Positions 20,433 through 29,672 are shown, counted from the stretch's first letter. The stretch is DNA of 64,000 nt from Ensifer canadensis (GCF_017488845.2 NZ_CP083371.1:434001-498000); one strand, 5' to 3'. Numbers and translations are program-made. The notes: a model not told the origin generated them from the sequence alone.

Positions 20433-21455
20433 ATGATCAGGTTTGCTGCCGCATTTTTTTCTCTACTGCTGATGTGCTCCCTGGCGGTCGCACAGGATCG
20501 GCCACCGCTTGCGGCGCTGTTGGACGGCCTTGCGGCGCGCGACGACCTCAAGCCATTGAAAACCGCGATCGTCTCACAAGCTGGCTCTGTCCTTGCCGAG
20601 CGCGGCTACCGGGGCACCCGCCCTACGGACACCAACAACATCAAATCGGCTTCCAAATCGATCGTATCGGCTCTGGTCGGCATTGCGATCGACAAGGGCT
20701 TGCTTGAGGGCCCGGACCAGAAGATCGCTCCGATCCTCAAGCCGGACCTGCCGGCTTCGCCCGATCCGCGGCTTGAGGACATCACCATCGGCAATCTGCT
20801 TTCGATGCAGGCCGGTCTCGGAAGGATGTCCGGTCCGAATTACGGCCGCTGGGTGTCCAGCCGGAACTGGGTCCGCTCCGCACTCGCGCAGCCGTTCGAC
20901 GACGAACCGGGCGGGCAGATGCTTTATTCGACCGCGTCCACCCATTTGCTCTCGGCAATCCTGACCAAGGTCAGCGGCAAGTCGACGCTTGCTCTCGCCC
21001 GCGAATGGCTTGGTCCGATCAAGGGTTTTCGCATCGATGCCTGGGACCGCGATCCCCAGGGCATCTATCTCGGCGGCAACCAGATGGCCATGAGTGCGCG
21101 ATCTCTGCTTGCTTTCGGCGAGATTTACCGCAACGGCGGCAAAACGGCAGATGGAAGACAGGTGGTGCCGGCGCAATGGGTCGCACTTTCCTGGCAACCG
21201 CGCACCAATTCTCGGTTCTCCGGCGACATCTACGGCTACGGCTGGTTTCAGCGTCAGATCGCTGGCGAGACCGTGCATTTCGCCTGGGGCTATGGCGGCC
21301 AGATGCTCTATATCGTTCCGGCGTTGGATCTGACCGTGGTGATGACGTCTGAGGAGAGCGGCCCGTCGGCACGCACCGGTTACCGCGATGCGCTGCATCT
21401 GCTGCTCGGCGATATCATCGACACGGTCAGGGCGTCGCCGCGTCTCGGCGAATAG
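20433..21455 (+). CDS. Periplasmic serine hydrolase of the beta-lactamase/penicillin-binding family
   Basis: A 340-residue secreted protein. The signal peptide MIRFAAAFFSLLLMCSLAVAQ ends at AVA-Q. The family catalytic motifs are visible: SASK (SxxK, about residues 72-75), YST (in the YxN position, about 171-173) and WGYGG in the KTG/HxG position. Class C-like beta-lactamases, D-aminopeptidases and esterases share this fold; length and lack of extra domains fit the broad beta-lactamase-related group. There is no ampR-like neighbour, so resistance is not indicated. It stands alone on its strand. Confidence 0.85.
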   Translation: MIRFAAAFFSLLLMCSLAVAQDRPPLAALLDGLAARDDLKPLKTAIVSQAGSVLAERGYRGTRPTDTNNIKSASKSIVSALVGIAIDKGLLEGPDQKIAPILKPDLPASPDPRLEDITIGNLLSMQAGLGRMSGPNYGRWVSSRNWVRSALAQPFDDEPGGQMLYSTASTHLLSAILTKVSGKSTLALAREWLGPIKGFRIDAWDRDPQGIYLGGNQMAMSARSLLAFGEIYRNGGKTADGRQVVPAQWVALSWQPRTNSRFSGDIYGYGWFQRQIAGETVHFAWGYGGQMLYIVPALDLTVVMTSEESGPSARTGYRDALHLLLGDIIDTVRASPRLGE

Positions 21456-21833
21456 CTGCGTTTTCCACCCCATCACCGGCGAAACCTGCGGTGCCGGGTG
21501 CAGCCGCCGTGTCGCGTGCGTGGCTTCGTGCGGAGCGAACCTGCTGTGGATGAACGGCGTCTCCTTTTCCTGATGGGCTCGTGGGCCGCCGGCCGGCAAA
21601 CGCAGGCTTGCACGGCAATTCAACCGGCGCCGGCACCGGAGATATCGTGCGCGCCGAGCGCGGACGGGCCGTCATTTTGTCGGACGCTGTAACGCTTCCC
21701 CCTGATCGTAGTCTAACGATCAAGAGAAATAGAGATCGCAGGAGAAACACCGGTTTCGCGCAGCCGATTCATTGGAAGCGCCGTATGTCTGCAACCAGGA
21801 AGACGCAGCAATCTGTCAACGTGGAGAAGCACC
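21456..21833. other. Gene-free stretch before the YHS protein
   Basis: 378 bases without a convincing coding frame on either strand. No clear terminator or palindrome was seen. The last 100 bases are less GC-rich and should hold the promoter of the YHS gene, though no good -35/-10 pair was identified. Confidence 0.4.
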
Positions 21834-22121
21834 ATGACAATTCCCAGACCCCTCCTTGGAGCCCTTATCGTTGCTCAGCTGGCAACTGTCGCCGTGGCCG
21901 GAGAGATCAACGAGAAGAGCGGTGTGGCGATTTCGGGCTATGATCCGGTCGCATATTTCGTCCAGAGCAAGCCGATTGAGGGCAAAGCGGACCTTGCCGT
22001 GACCTACCGTGATGCCCGCTTCCTGTTCGCCTCGGAGGAAAACCGCAAAGCCTTCGAAGCAAACCCGGGAAAATATGCGCCGCAGTATGGCGGCTTTTTG
22101 TTACCGGGTACGTTTTCCTGA
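21834..22121 (+). pseudogene. Truncated YHS-domain protein
   Basis: A signal peptide (MTIPRPLLGALIVAQLATVAVA) is followed by a YHS-type domain: SGYDPVAYF and RFLFASEENRKAFEANPGKYAPQYGGF. Intact relatives continue with Cys-containing sequence for roughly 50-60 more residues. Here homology stops at about 22098, and a foreign tail of seven residues runs to the stop at 22121. The breakpoint coincides with the start of the inverted CoA-transferase fragment, so the gene was cut by the same rearrangement. Relatives are periplasmic proteins of unclear, possibly metal-related, function. Confidence 0.7.
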
Positions 22122-22393
22122 TCCAGGCCATGGGCGGCATCATGAGCATTACAGGCGAGCCGGACACGGCCGGTGGTTCTCCGGTCAAGACCGGCGTCGG
22201 GATAGCAGACGTGATGTGCGGCATGTACGCGACCGTAGGCATTCTGGCGGCGTTGCGCCATCGCGACCGCACAGGGCAAGGCCAGCAGATCGATCTCGCC
22301 CTCTACGACAGCCAGATCGCCTGGCTGATCAATGCGGCAACCAATCATCTGGTATCCGGGCGTGTGCCGGGCCGCATCGGCAACGCCCATCCT
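22106..22393 (+). pseudogene. CoA-transferase (CaiB/BaiF family) central fragment, inverted
   Basis: From about 22106 one plus-strand frame reads GY-x-FLIQAMGGIMSITGEP, then GIADVMCGMYATVGILAAL, GQGQQIDLALYDSQ and SGRVPGRIGNAHP, which is the central part of a CaiB/BaiF (formyl-CoA-type) transferase. Homology ends abruptly at 22393, where the adjoining part of the same protein begins on the opposite strand. No start codon or C-terminal half is present, so it is a non-functional relic. Confidence 0.75.
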
Positions 22394-22600
22394 GCGGTGG
22401 CTGTAGGGGCCGGTCTGGCCAAATCCCGAGATCGAGCACCAGATCAGATCGGGCTTGATGGCTGCCAGATCCTCATAGGCAAGGCCGCGGCGCGCCAGAT
22501 CGCCCGGCTTGTAATTTTCGACGACGATATCGGAAATCCGCGCCAGGCGACGCACGAGGTCGACGCCTTCCGGCGTGGCGATGTCGATTGCGATCGACTT
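22394..22600 (-). pseudogene. CoA-transferase (CaiB/BaiF family) N-terminal fragment
   Basis: The minus strand from 22600 to 22394 reads KSIAIDIATPEGVDLV, ISDIVVENYKPGDLARRGL and PDLIWCSISGFGQTGPYSHR. This is the part of a CaiB/BaiF transferase that normally directly precedes the fragment found inverted at 22106-22393. Both the first 50-60 residues and the C-terminal part are absent. The two pieces meet end to end at 22393/22394, showing an inversion inside a former minus-strand gene. Confidence 0.75.
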
Positions 22601-22735
22601 CGTTAGTCATGGGGACTGAGTGTTAGACCGGAGCCGAGCGTCAAGTATTGACGTTTGTCTCGATTGTTCTCGGAGAGTTCAAAGATGGCTTCCGGCGTTG
22701 TTCTATCCAGACGAACACGTCTTGAAAGGGCACCG

Positions 22736-23773
22736 CTAGGCCGAGCCACGCAGCATGATCTCGGCGCTGAGCAGAATGCGCTCGTCCGCGGGGAAGGCCT
22801 GGTCGTCGTTCTCAGTTTCGCCGAGCTTGAACAGTAGCAGCTCGATCGCCAGCCGGCCGATCTCGTTGTAGTTCTGCGCCACAGTCGTCAGCGGTGGACA
22901 GGTGTAGCGCGACAGCGGATGGTCGTCGTGGCCTGCCACCCGCAGGTCACTGTCCGGTTCGCGGCCGACCTTGACGCCGGACTGGAAGGCCGCCGCAATC
23001 ACGCCGAAGGCAACGCGGTCGTTGGCGCACAGCACCGTCTTCGTCGGAAAACCGCCTTCTCCCAGAATGCGCAGCGTTTCGTCGTAGCCGAACTTTTCGA
23101 AATCCCACGAGGCGTTCGGCGCCGTCGGCACGATGACGGGATCCATCTTCAGCTGCTGCATCGCCTCCTCATAGGCGTGTTGGCGGGCGAGCGCGTTGTT
23201 GTTGACCGGCGGCATGCCGAAGTAGCAGGGCGGTGCGCCGGACCGGCAGAGATAATCGACCATCAGCTTGAAGCTCTGGCGGTTGTCCGTGCCGACGAAG
23301 GAGGAACTGCCGTCGAGCGGCGAGTCGACATAAACAAGCGGGATGCTCTCGCCGAGCGAGGTGAGTTTTTGGTGATGGGACTGGACGCCGAGCGGGGCGA
23401 TGATCGCGCCGGCGACATTCATCGACTTGAAGGTTTCGATGGCGCGCTCTTCCATCTCCGGCTTGCCGTCGGAGGAGAGAACGAAGGCGAGAAAGCCCGC
23501 CTGGTTGGCGATATGTTCGATCCGCCGCGTCAGCGCCATGTAGAACGGGTCGGTCGAATTGGGAACGATGACGCCAAGAATATTGGTTCGCCGCCGGTTG
23601 AGATTGACGGCGAAGATGTTGGGCCGGAAGCCGGATTGCTTGATCGCGGCCTCGATGGCGTCGCGGGTCTTCTTGCGAACCGAAGTCGGATCGTTGAAGT
23701 ATTTGGAGACAGTGGGGCGCGACAAACCGACGAACTCCGAAAAATCCTCCATCGTCTTGATTTGTCTGTCCAC
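22736..23773 (-). CDS. LacI-family transcriptional regulator of the tagatose-type cluster
   Basis: A 345-residue regulator starting at a GTG. The N-terminal helix-turn-helix (MEDFSEFVGLSRPTVSKYFND, about 8-28) is followed by a hinge and a periplasmic-binding-like sugar domain (ILGVIVPNSTDPFY, LCANDRVAFGVIAAA, RVAGHDDHPLSRYTCPPLTTV). It is the last gene of a minus-strand group whose upstream members are an aldolase subunit, a sugar kinase and an importer, so it most likely represses that group until the sugar is present. Its first helix departs from the common LacI consensus (EDFSEF in place of KDVA). Confidence 0.88.
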   Translation of the reverse strand: MDRQIKTMEDFSEFVGLSRPTVSKYFNDPTSVRKKTRDAIEAAIKQSGFRPNIFAVNLNRRRTNILGVIVPNSTDPFYMALTRRIEHIANQAGFLAFVLSSDGKPEMEERAIETFKSMNVAGAIIAPLGVQSHHQKLTSLGESIPLVYVDSPLDGSSSFVGTDNRQSFKLMVDYLCRSGAPPCYFGMPPVNNNALARQHAYEEAMQQLKMDPVIVPTAPNASWDFEKFGYDETLRILGEGGFPTKTVLCANDRVAFGVIAAAFQSGVKVGREPDSDLRVAGHDDHPLSRYTCPPLTTVAQNYNEIGRLAIELLLFKLGETENDDQAFPADERILLSAEIMLRGSA

Positions 23774-23875
23774 GGTCGAAGCGCCCCCATTCTTCTTTTG
23801 GGTTTCGTTTATAGATTTATTTCCGAGGGATAGGCAGTGTCGACTACGAAATATTCACGGAATGAACGGTCGGAT

Positions 23876-25156
23876 CTATCCTTTGCAGGCGGTGAAGTAA
23901 TCCTCCAGAACCGCATCGACGGCGGCAATCGCCAGGGCCTTTGCTTGCGGCGGCACCTGACCGTCTCGCACGCGCTCGTAACTGCCCGAAAGATACTGGC
24001 TGATCAGCGTCTCGGGGATGGTGACGCCATCGAGCAGGCGAAGAAGCTCTTCCACTGCAGTCGCGACCTTCGGGTGCGGCCAGTAATAGCGGATGCGGTC
24101 GCTGTAGGAGAAATGGCGCTGAAGACGCAGCGCGTCGGGCGAGCCGTGATAATACTTGCCCCAGTTGCCCGGCTCCTCGCGCATGACCTCTTCGGTGACC
24201 TCGGCCAGCGTTTTGGATCGCGCATCGGGAAACAGGAACGCGGCGATCTGGTCGAGCCCGTAAAGCGCTTCACGCAATGCAAACGTGAGGCCGGGGCCGA
24301 CCTTGAGGATGGCAAAACCATCCGTCACCAGATCACGAAGTGCTTCTTGCGTCTGGTAGTCGGTGGAATGCGCCTCGAAGACGAGGCCGTTTAGCTCGGC
24401 CAGGCTTGCGCTCAACTGAGCGGCCCTCGGCCGGTCATAGGCGATCACGTTCTCGTTGCCGAATTCGACGCCCGGCTGGACGACGGCGCCGACAACCCGG
24501 GAGAAGGCCTCGCCGGCACCTGCATCGCTGAACGCCTGCCGATGAATATCGACGGTCTCGACGGCTGCTTCGGGTGCGGTAACTTCGAGCGTATCCAGTT
24601 CCTCGAGCGCGCCGCCGGGAACAGGCACCTCGGTGCCGATGATGTAGACCGGGGCGATGCCGTTACGTCCGCGGATGGCATCTTCGGCGGCGGCGGCAAG
24701 CCGCGCGGCACGCAACGCCGTCGTCGCATCGGGAAGGGCGACGGGTTCGCCGGCGCAGCCCATGCTGGTATCGAGATGCAGCTTGGTGAAGCCGGCCGCG
24801 GCATAGGCGCGGATCATCGCTTCCGCCTTGTCCATCGCCTCATCGGCCGGCAGATGTTTCCACGGGTTGGGGCCGAGATGGTCTCCGCCGAGGATGATGT
24901 TTTCGATCGGGAAGCCGGTCTTTGCGGCGATCTCCCCGACGAAACGGGTGAAATCGGCGGGCGTCATGCCGGTATATCCGCCGTCTTGATTGACCTGGTT
25001 GCAGGTCGCCTCGATCAAGAGATGGGTGTCTTCCCTAAGGGCACGCAGCATTGCGGCCTCGATGACCAGCGGATGCGCCGAGCAGATCGAAGGAATACCG
25101 CGCAGGCCCGGACGGTCGCGCCACTGGGCAATGTCGATCAGATAATTGGGTTTCAT
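23876..25156 (-). CDS. gatZ: D-tagatose-bisphosphate aldolase non-catalytic subunit (GatZ/KbaZ family)
   Basis: A 426-residue protein of the GatZ/KbaZ family. Recognisable stretches include IPSICSAHPLVIEAA, LIEATCNQVNQDGGYTGMTP, ILGGDHLGPNPW and LHLDTSMGCAGEP. In enteric bacteria this subunit stabilises the class II tagatose-1,6-bisphosphate aldolase GatY/KbaY; no gatY/kbaY gene is visible here, so the catalytic partner must be elsewhere or the protein acts alone. The start was placed at the ATG at 25156, where AAGGA is well spaced; the TTG three codons earlier lies too close to that site. It follows the kinase gene by five bases. Confidence 0.88.
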   Translation of the reverse strand: MKPNYLIDIAQWRDRPGLRGIPSICSAHPLVIEAAMLRALREDTHLLIEATCNQVNQDGGYTGMTPADFTRFVGEIAAKTGFPIENIILGGDHLGPNPWKHLPADEAMDKAEAMIRAYAAAGFTKLHLDTSMGCAGEPVALPDATTALRAARLAAAAEDAIRGRNGIAPVYIIGTEVPVPGGALEELDTLEVTAPEAAVETVDIHRQAFSDAGAGEAFSRVVGAVVQPGVEFGNENVIAYDRPRAAQLSASLAELNGLVFEAHSTDYQTQEALRDLVTDGFAILKVGPGLTFALREALYGLDQIAAFLFPDARSKTLAEVTEEVMREEPGNWGKYYHGSPDALRLQRHFSYSDRIRYYWPHPKVATAVEELLRLLDGVTIPETLISQYLSGSYERVRDGQVPPQAKALAIAAVDAVLEDYFTACKG

Positions 25157-25161
25157 GGTCT

Positions 25162-26103
25162 TCAATCCTTTCGCGCGCTGATGAAGGCTTCGAGTTCTGC
25201 TCTCGTCGATGCGCCCTCCATCGGGCCGGAGATCATCACGGCGCGAGCGCCCGACGCGTTGGCGAGTTCAAGCGCTTCGCGGGGGCTGGCGTCATTCAGC
25301 CAACAGGTGACGAAGGTGGCGCCGAAGCAGTCGCCCGCGCCGGTCGGATCGATCTCTTCGACGGCAAAGCCGGGCAGGGAGAGCGTCGTTTCCGCATCGA
25401 AGTAGCTGGCGCCTTCGGCGCCGCGCTTGACCACGATGACCCTGATGCCGGAGGCGAGAAGTTCGGCGATGGCGTCCGCCTCGGTTTTCGCTTCAGTGAA
25501 CAGGAAGAGTTCGGCGCCGCTCGGCAGGAACACGTCGGTCTTGGCAAGGACTGTCCTCAGCGCTTCCCGCATCCCCGGGCTTTCGAGGATTTCTGCGCGA
25601 AGGTTCGGATCGAAGGAGACCGTGCCACCGGCTGCCTTGATGATGTCGATTGCGGCGAGAATGCTCTCGACCACGCTCGGAGCGTAGAGCGACGACCCCA
25701 TCACATGCAGGTGGCTGCAGCTTTGAACCAGCGCGATTGCGTTGTCATCGAGGGAAATGGTGCCGCAGGCGCTGTCGCGGATGTTGAAGACGAAGGCACG
25801 GCTGCCGTCATGACGGTAGCGAACAAAGGCGCTGCCGGTTGTGGCGAGCGGATCGACCGCGATGCCGGAGGTATCGACGCCGTCCGCCTCAAGGCGGGCG
25901 AGGTTGACGTGACCGAAGTCGTCGCCGCCAACGCGGGAAATGATCGCGCTCGCCTGGCCGAGCTTGCCGACCTGGTCGATGAAGATGGCGGGCGCGCCGG
26001 AAGGGAAAGGCCCGACCAGTGGTGTCGCCTGCCGGAAGCCGTCGCCCTTTTCGGTGGCGATGATCTCGACGAGGATCTCGCCGATCGTCAGTATCTTGTG
26101 CAT
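25162..26103 (-). CDS. PfkB-family sugar kinase, probable tagatose kinase
   Basis: A 313-residue PfkB (ribokinase) family kinase. The second signature DPTGAGDCFGATF (about 255-267) contains the catalytic Asp; the N-terminal part has GEILVEI and SGAPAIFIDQVGKLG. It should phosphorylate a ketohexose or related sugar with ATP. Gene order (importer, kinase, GatZ-like subunit, LacI regulator) matches the tagatose operon described on S. meliloti pSymB, where the kinase is called TagK. That equivalence is drawn from order and families only. The start is the ATG at 26103; the frame is open further upstream but only into the preceding permease gene. Confidence 0.82.
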   Translation of the reverse strand: MHKILTIGEILVEIIATEKGDGFRQATPLVGPFPSGAPAIFIDQVGKLGQASAIISRVGGDDFGHVNLARLEADGVDTSGIAVDPLATTGSAFVRYRHDGSRAFVFNIRDSACGTISLDDNAIALVQSCSHLHVMGSSLYAPSVVESILAAIDIIKAAGGTVSFDPNLRAEILESPGMREALRTVLAKTDVFLPSGAELFLFTEAKTEADAIAELLASGIRVIVVKRGAEGASYFDAETTLSLPGFAVEEIDPTGAGDCFGATFVTCWLNDASPREALELANASGARAVMISGPMEGASTRAELEAFISARKD

Positions 26104-26122
26104 GGGTTTCACTCGTGCCGGG

Positions 26123-27085
26123 TCAGCGCTTTGCCTGTTTGGCGCGAACGTCGAGCCAAACGGCGACAAGGATCACGAGGCCCTTGACGATGAGCTGGTA
26201 GAAATAGGGGATGGAAAGCATGTTCATGCCGTTGTTCATCACGCCGATGATGAGCGCGCCGATGAGCGTGCCGACCATGGTGCCGACACCGCCAGCAAGC
26301 GAGGTGCCGCCGAGAACGGCCGCGGCGATGGCATCGAGCTCGTAGCTCATGCCGGCATTGGTCTGGGCGGAAAAGAGGCGCGAGGAGAGCAGCACGCCGC
26401 TGATCGCCGCCATCACGCCCGAGATCATGAAGATGATGATCTTGAGGCGATCGACCTTGATGCCGGAATAAACAGCCGCTTCGCGGTTGCCGCCGGTAAG
26501 ATAGGCGCGACGACCGAAGCTCGTCTTGCTGAGCACGATCTGGTTGATGACGAAGAGCACGGCAACGACCCAGATGATGGTGGGCAGGCGGAGGAAGCTC
26601 TCGGTGCCGATGGCGGTCCATGTCGCGTTGTCGATCATCGCCGGCGCGCCGTTGGTCGGCAGGCTGACGAGGCCGCGATAGATGCCCATCGTGGCGACGG
26701 TGACGATGAACGACGGCAGTAGCAGTTTTGCCGTCAACACGCCGTTGAGCATCCCCATCAGCGCGCCCGCCACGATAGTTACCGCGAGTGCCGGGCCGAA
26801 GCCGAGCCCGAAGGCGAAACATTGCGCCCCGACCATGCCGGCGACTGCGATGATCGAGCCGACCGACAGGTCGATCTCACCGAGCAGGATCACCCAGGTC
26901 ATGCCGAAGGCGGCAATAGCGATCACGGCCACCTGCTGCAGGATGTTCATGAAGTTGACGACCGACATGAACCGGGGATTGAGGAACGAGAAGATGACGC
27001 AGAGCATCACCAGCGAGAGGAAGATGCCGCCATATTGCTTCAATGCCCTGACGAGGGCGGCCTGGGCTGCAGTTTGCTGGGTCAT
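26123..27085 (-). CDS. Ribose-type ABC importer permease of the tagatose-type cluster
   Basis: A 320-residue RbsC-like inner-membrane permease with about nine hydrophobic segments. GEIDLSVGSIIAVAGM and GGTSLAGGVGTMVGTLIGA are family hallmarks. Its start overlaps the stop of the ATPase gene by four bases, so the two subunits are translationally coupled. It should carry the sugar phosphorylated by the kinase encoded next. Assignment to tagatose or galactitol is by neighbourhood. Confidence 0.9.
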   Translation of the reverse strand: MTQQTAAQAALVRALKQYGGIFLSLVMLCVIFSFLNPRFMSVVNFMNILQQVAVIAIAAFGMTWVILLGEIDLSVGSIIAVAGMVGAQCFAFGLGFGPALAVTIVAGALMGMLNGVLTAKLLLPSFIVTVATMGIYRGLVSLPTNGAPAMIDNATWTAIGTESFLRLPTIIWVVAVLFVINQIVLSKTSFGRRAYLTGGNREAAVYSGIKVDRLKIIIFMISGVMAAISGVLLSSRLFSAQTNAGMSYELDAIAAAVLGGTSLAGGVGTMVGTLIGALIIGVMNNGMNMLSIPYFYQLIVKGLVILVAVWLDVRAKQAKR

Positions 27086-28605
27086 GATTGGAAACCTGTC
27101 GCGTGCGCCATGATCGTTTCGGGGGTAAGGTCGGTGCCGGCGAGGGTCGCGCCGAGCACGCCTTCATGCATGACGACCACGCGGTCGCTCATTCCAAGCA
27201 CCTCCGGCAGCTCGGAGGAGATCAGCAGGATCGCCGTTCCTTCGGCCGCCAGCTGGCGGATGATCTTGTAGATTTCGAATTTCGCGCCGACGTCGACGCC
27301 GCGGGTCGGCTCGTCGAGGATCAGCACCTTCGGCCGGGTCAGGAGCCATTTGGCGAGCACGATCTTCTGCTGGTTGCCGCCGCTGAGAGAGCCTGCCGGC
27401 GTGTCGAGCGAGCGCGTCTTGATGGCAAGCCTGCCGACCTCGGCTGCCGCTGCCTTGCGCTCGGCGCTGCCGCGGGTAAAGCCAAACGGGCCGGTGAAGT
27501 CAGGCAATGCCGCCATGGAAATGTTCCACTCGACGCTGTGCCCGAGCACGAGGCCTTCTTCCTTGCGGTTTTCGGTGACGAAGCCGATGCCGCGGGCAAT
27601 CGCTTCGGCCGGCGAGCGGAAGCGAACCTCCTTGCCGTCGAGGCGAACCGTGCCGCTCGCGTTCTTCATGCCGAACAGTGCGTTCATCACTTCGGAGCGA
27701 CCTGAGCCGACGAGGCCGAAGAAGCCGAGGATCTCGCCGGCGCCGACCGTGAAGGAAATATCGGCGAATTCCTCGTCGCGCGTCAGACGCTCGACCGCCA
27801 GGACCGGAGGCTGATCCGAAGTAATCTCCGTCGAGCGAACGTGGATTGGGGGCGGATAGATCTCCTCCATCCGACGGCCGACCATCAGCGCAATCAGCGC
27901 CTCGATCGTGACGTCGTTGCGATCGTGAGTGGAGACATACTCACCATCGCGGATGACGGTGATGTCGTCGCTGAGCCGCATGATCTCTTCCATGCGGTGG
28001 GAAATATAGATGACCGCGACGCCGCGGCTTTTCAGCCGGCCGATGATGTCGAACAGGATCTCGGCCTCGCTGTCGCTGAGCGACGAGGTCGGCTCGTCGA
28101 GAATGACGACCTTTGCCTCATGGCTGAGGCCCTTGGCGATCTCGACCAGCTGCCGCTGGGCGATCGAGAGATTGCCGACCTTCTCGGTGACGTCGATCGG
28201 CAGCCCGAGTTCAGCGACGATCGACCTTGCCCTGGCAACGAGCGCCTTATCGTTGATGAAGCCGAACTTGCGCGGCTCGCGCGTCGCCAGAATATTCTCC
28301 GCCACCGTCAGGTTGTTGCAGAGGCTCAATTCCTGGAACACGATCGCAAGCCCGAGCGCTGCTGCCTGCTGCGGGTTGGTGGGGCGATAGGGTTGATTGT
28401 CGAGGGTAATGTCGCCTGACGTCGCGCTGTGAACGCCGGCAAGAATTTTCATCAATGTCGATTTGCCGGCACCGTTTTCGCCGAGCAGTGTATGCACGCG
28501 GCCGCGGCGGACATCGAGCCGCATGCTCTTCAACGCGGCAATCTGCCCGAATGACTTCGTGACATTGCTGATCTTGAGAACGGTGTCCGTGGTCGAACCA
28601 TGCAT
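27082..28605 (-). CDS. Ribose-type ABC importer ATPase (tandem domains) of the tagatose-type cluster
   Basis: A 507-residue RbsA-like tandem ATPase. Domain 1 has GENGAGKST (about 38-46), signature LSIAQRQ and VILDEPTSS. Domain 2 has the degenerate Walker A GLVGSGRSE, signature LSGGNQQ and LILDEPTRG. Start ATG at 28605 has a CCAAGGAGG ribosome site. It lies 176 bases downstream of the binding-protein gene, and a hairpin in that gap may lower its expression relative to the binding protein. Confidence 0.92.
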   Translation of the reverse strand: MHGSTTDTVLKISNVTKSFGQIAALKSMRLDVRRGRVHTLLGENGAGKSTLMKILAGVHSATSGDITLDNQPYRPTNPQQAAALGLAIVFQELSLCNNLTVAENILATREPRKFGFINDKALVARARSIVAELGLPIDVTEKVGNLSIAQRQLVEIAKGLSHEAKVVILDEPTSSLSDSEAEILFDIIGRLKSRGVAVIYISHRMEEIMRLSDDITVIRDGEYVSTHDRNDVTIEALIALMVGRRMEEIYPPPIHVRSTEITSDQPPVLAVERLTRDEEFADISFTVGAGEILGFFGLVGSGRSEVMNALFGMKNASGTVRLDGKEVRFRSPAEAIARGIGFVTENRKEEGLVLGHSVEWNISMAALPDFTGPFGFTRGSAERKAAAAEVGRLAIKTRSLDTPAGSLSGGNQQKIVLAKWLLTRPKVLILDEPTRGVDVGAKFEIYKIIRQLAAEGTAILLISSELPEVLGMSDRVVVMHEGVLGATLAGTDLTPETIMAHATGFQS

Positions 28606-28745
28606 GGCGGCCTCCTTGGATCGCGCCGAGAAGCGCCTCCGGGCTGCAGCGCAACGTGTCTCATCAGACGCGCAAAGGTCGCTGTAGCACTTCGAATTGC
28701 TGCCCGTTTTTGTCGGCAGCAGGCGGAGGCGTTCGTCGTGTTGGT

Positions 28746-28767
28746 GCCGCCGCCCTCGGGCGGCGGC
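28746..28767 (-). terminator. Intercistronic hairpin after the tagatose-type binding protein
   Basis: Ten-base GC-only arms (28746-28755 and 28758-28767) with a two-base gap lie 15 bases beyond the binding-protein stop. There is no T run. A stabiliser or attenuator that favours the binding-protein part of the mRNA is the likely role. Confidence 0.55.
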
Positions 28768-28781
28768 TGTCCTGGGAGGAC

Positions 28782-29672
28782 TTACTTTGCGGTGTAGACG
28801 CCGGGCACGATCGGCTGTTCGGCCGGAACCTGTTCGCCGGCGGCAACCTTGACGGCAGTGTCGACGGCCTGCTTGCCCATCTGGTCGGGGAACTGCTGGA
28901 TCACGCCGACCATCACCGGGTTGGTGTCGACAGCGTCGCGGGCTTCCTTCATGCCATCGAAGCCGATGACCTTGACCTGGGATTCGAGGCCCGCCGCCTT
29001 GACGGCAACCGCTGCAGCAAGCGCTGCGTCATCACCGAAGCCGAAAATGCCGGTGATGTCAGGGTTGGCCTGCAGCATGTTCTGTGCCGCTGCGAGTGCT
29101 TCGGCGCGGGTGATGCCGGTCTGGATGGCGACGATTTCCATCTCCGGATGCTTGGCGATCGCTTCCTTGAAGCCGTTGACGCGGTTCACGACCGACTGGA
29201 CGGTTGGGTAGTCGATAACGGCGACCTTGCCCTTGTTCTCGAGAACCTTTGCCATCAGTTCGCCAGCCTTGACGCCGCCGGTGAAATTATCGGTGCCGAT
29301 ATGCGAGGTGACGGTCGCGCCGTTGGCAGGCACGTCGACGGTGATCACCTTGATGCCGGCCTTCTCGGCCTTTTCGATCGCGGCGCGCACGCCCTGGCTG
29401 TCGACCGGCGAAATGACGATCACGTCAACGCCCTTGACGATGAAATCCTCGACGTCGGCGAGTTGCTTGTTGAGATCCTGGTTGGCAATCGCAACTTCGA
29501 GCGCGACGTTCTTCTCTTTCGCCTCGGCTTTCATCGCGTCGGCAAGCTCGATGTAGAACGGATGCTGCTGGGTCAAGAGCGAGGCGCCGATGCCTTCGGC
29601 CGATGCGGCGGAAGCAATCAGGGTCAGTGCCGTGCCGGCGACAAGCGCCTTGAGAATACGGGGCATGTTCAT
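28782..29672 (-). CDS. Sugar ABC importer periplasmic binding protein of the tagatose-type cluster
   Basis: A 296-residue RbsB-like protein. The signal peptide MNMPRILKALVAGTALTLIASAASA is cleaved probably at ASA-EG. The mature part shows family landmarks: FIVKGVDVIVISPVDSQGV, AGIKVITVDVPANG, HIGTDNFTGG and ITGIFGFGDDAALAAA. The start follows GGGAGGAAA. It is the first gene of the minus-strand operon, with the ATPase, permease, kinase and GatZ-like subunit after it. The sugar is inferred to be tagatose or a related ketose from those partners. Confidence 0.9.
   Translation of the reverse strand: MNMPRILKALVAGTALTLIASAASAEGIGASLLTQQHPFYIELADAMKAEAKEKNVALEVAIANQDLNKQLADVEDFIVKGVDVIVISPVDSQGVRAAIEKAEKAGIKVITVDVPANGATVTSHIGTDNFTGGVKAGELMAKVLENKGKVAVIDYPTVQSVVNRVNGFKEAIAKHPEMEIVAIQTGITRAEALAAAQNMLQANPDITGIFGFGDDAALAAAVAVKAAGLESQVKVIGFDGMKEARDAVDTNPVMVGVIQQFPDQMGKQAVDTAVKVAAGEQVPAEQPIVPGVYTAK

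Noticed and set aside
20433..21455. Antibiotic-resistance beta-lactamase
   Set aside because: Motifs are those of the broad serine hydrolase family; no ampR-like regulator or other resistance context.
22098..22735. Mobile element causing the CoA-transferase rearrangement
   Set aside because: No transposase frame, terminal inverted repeats or target duplications were seen.
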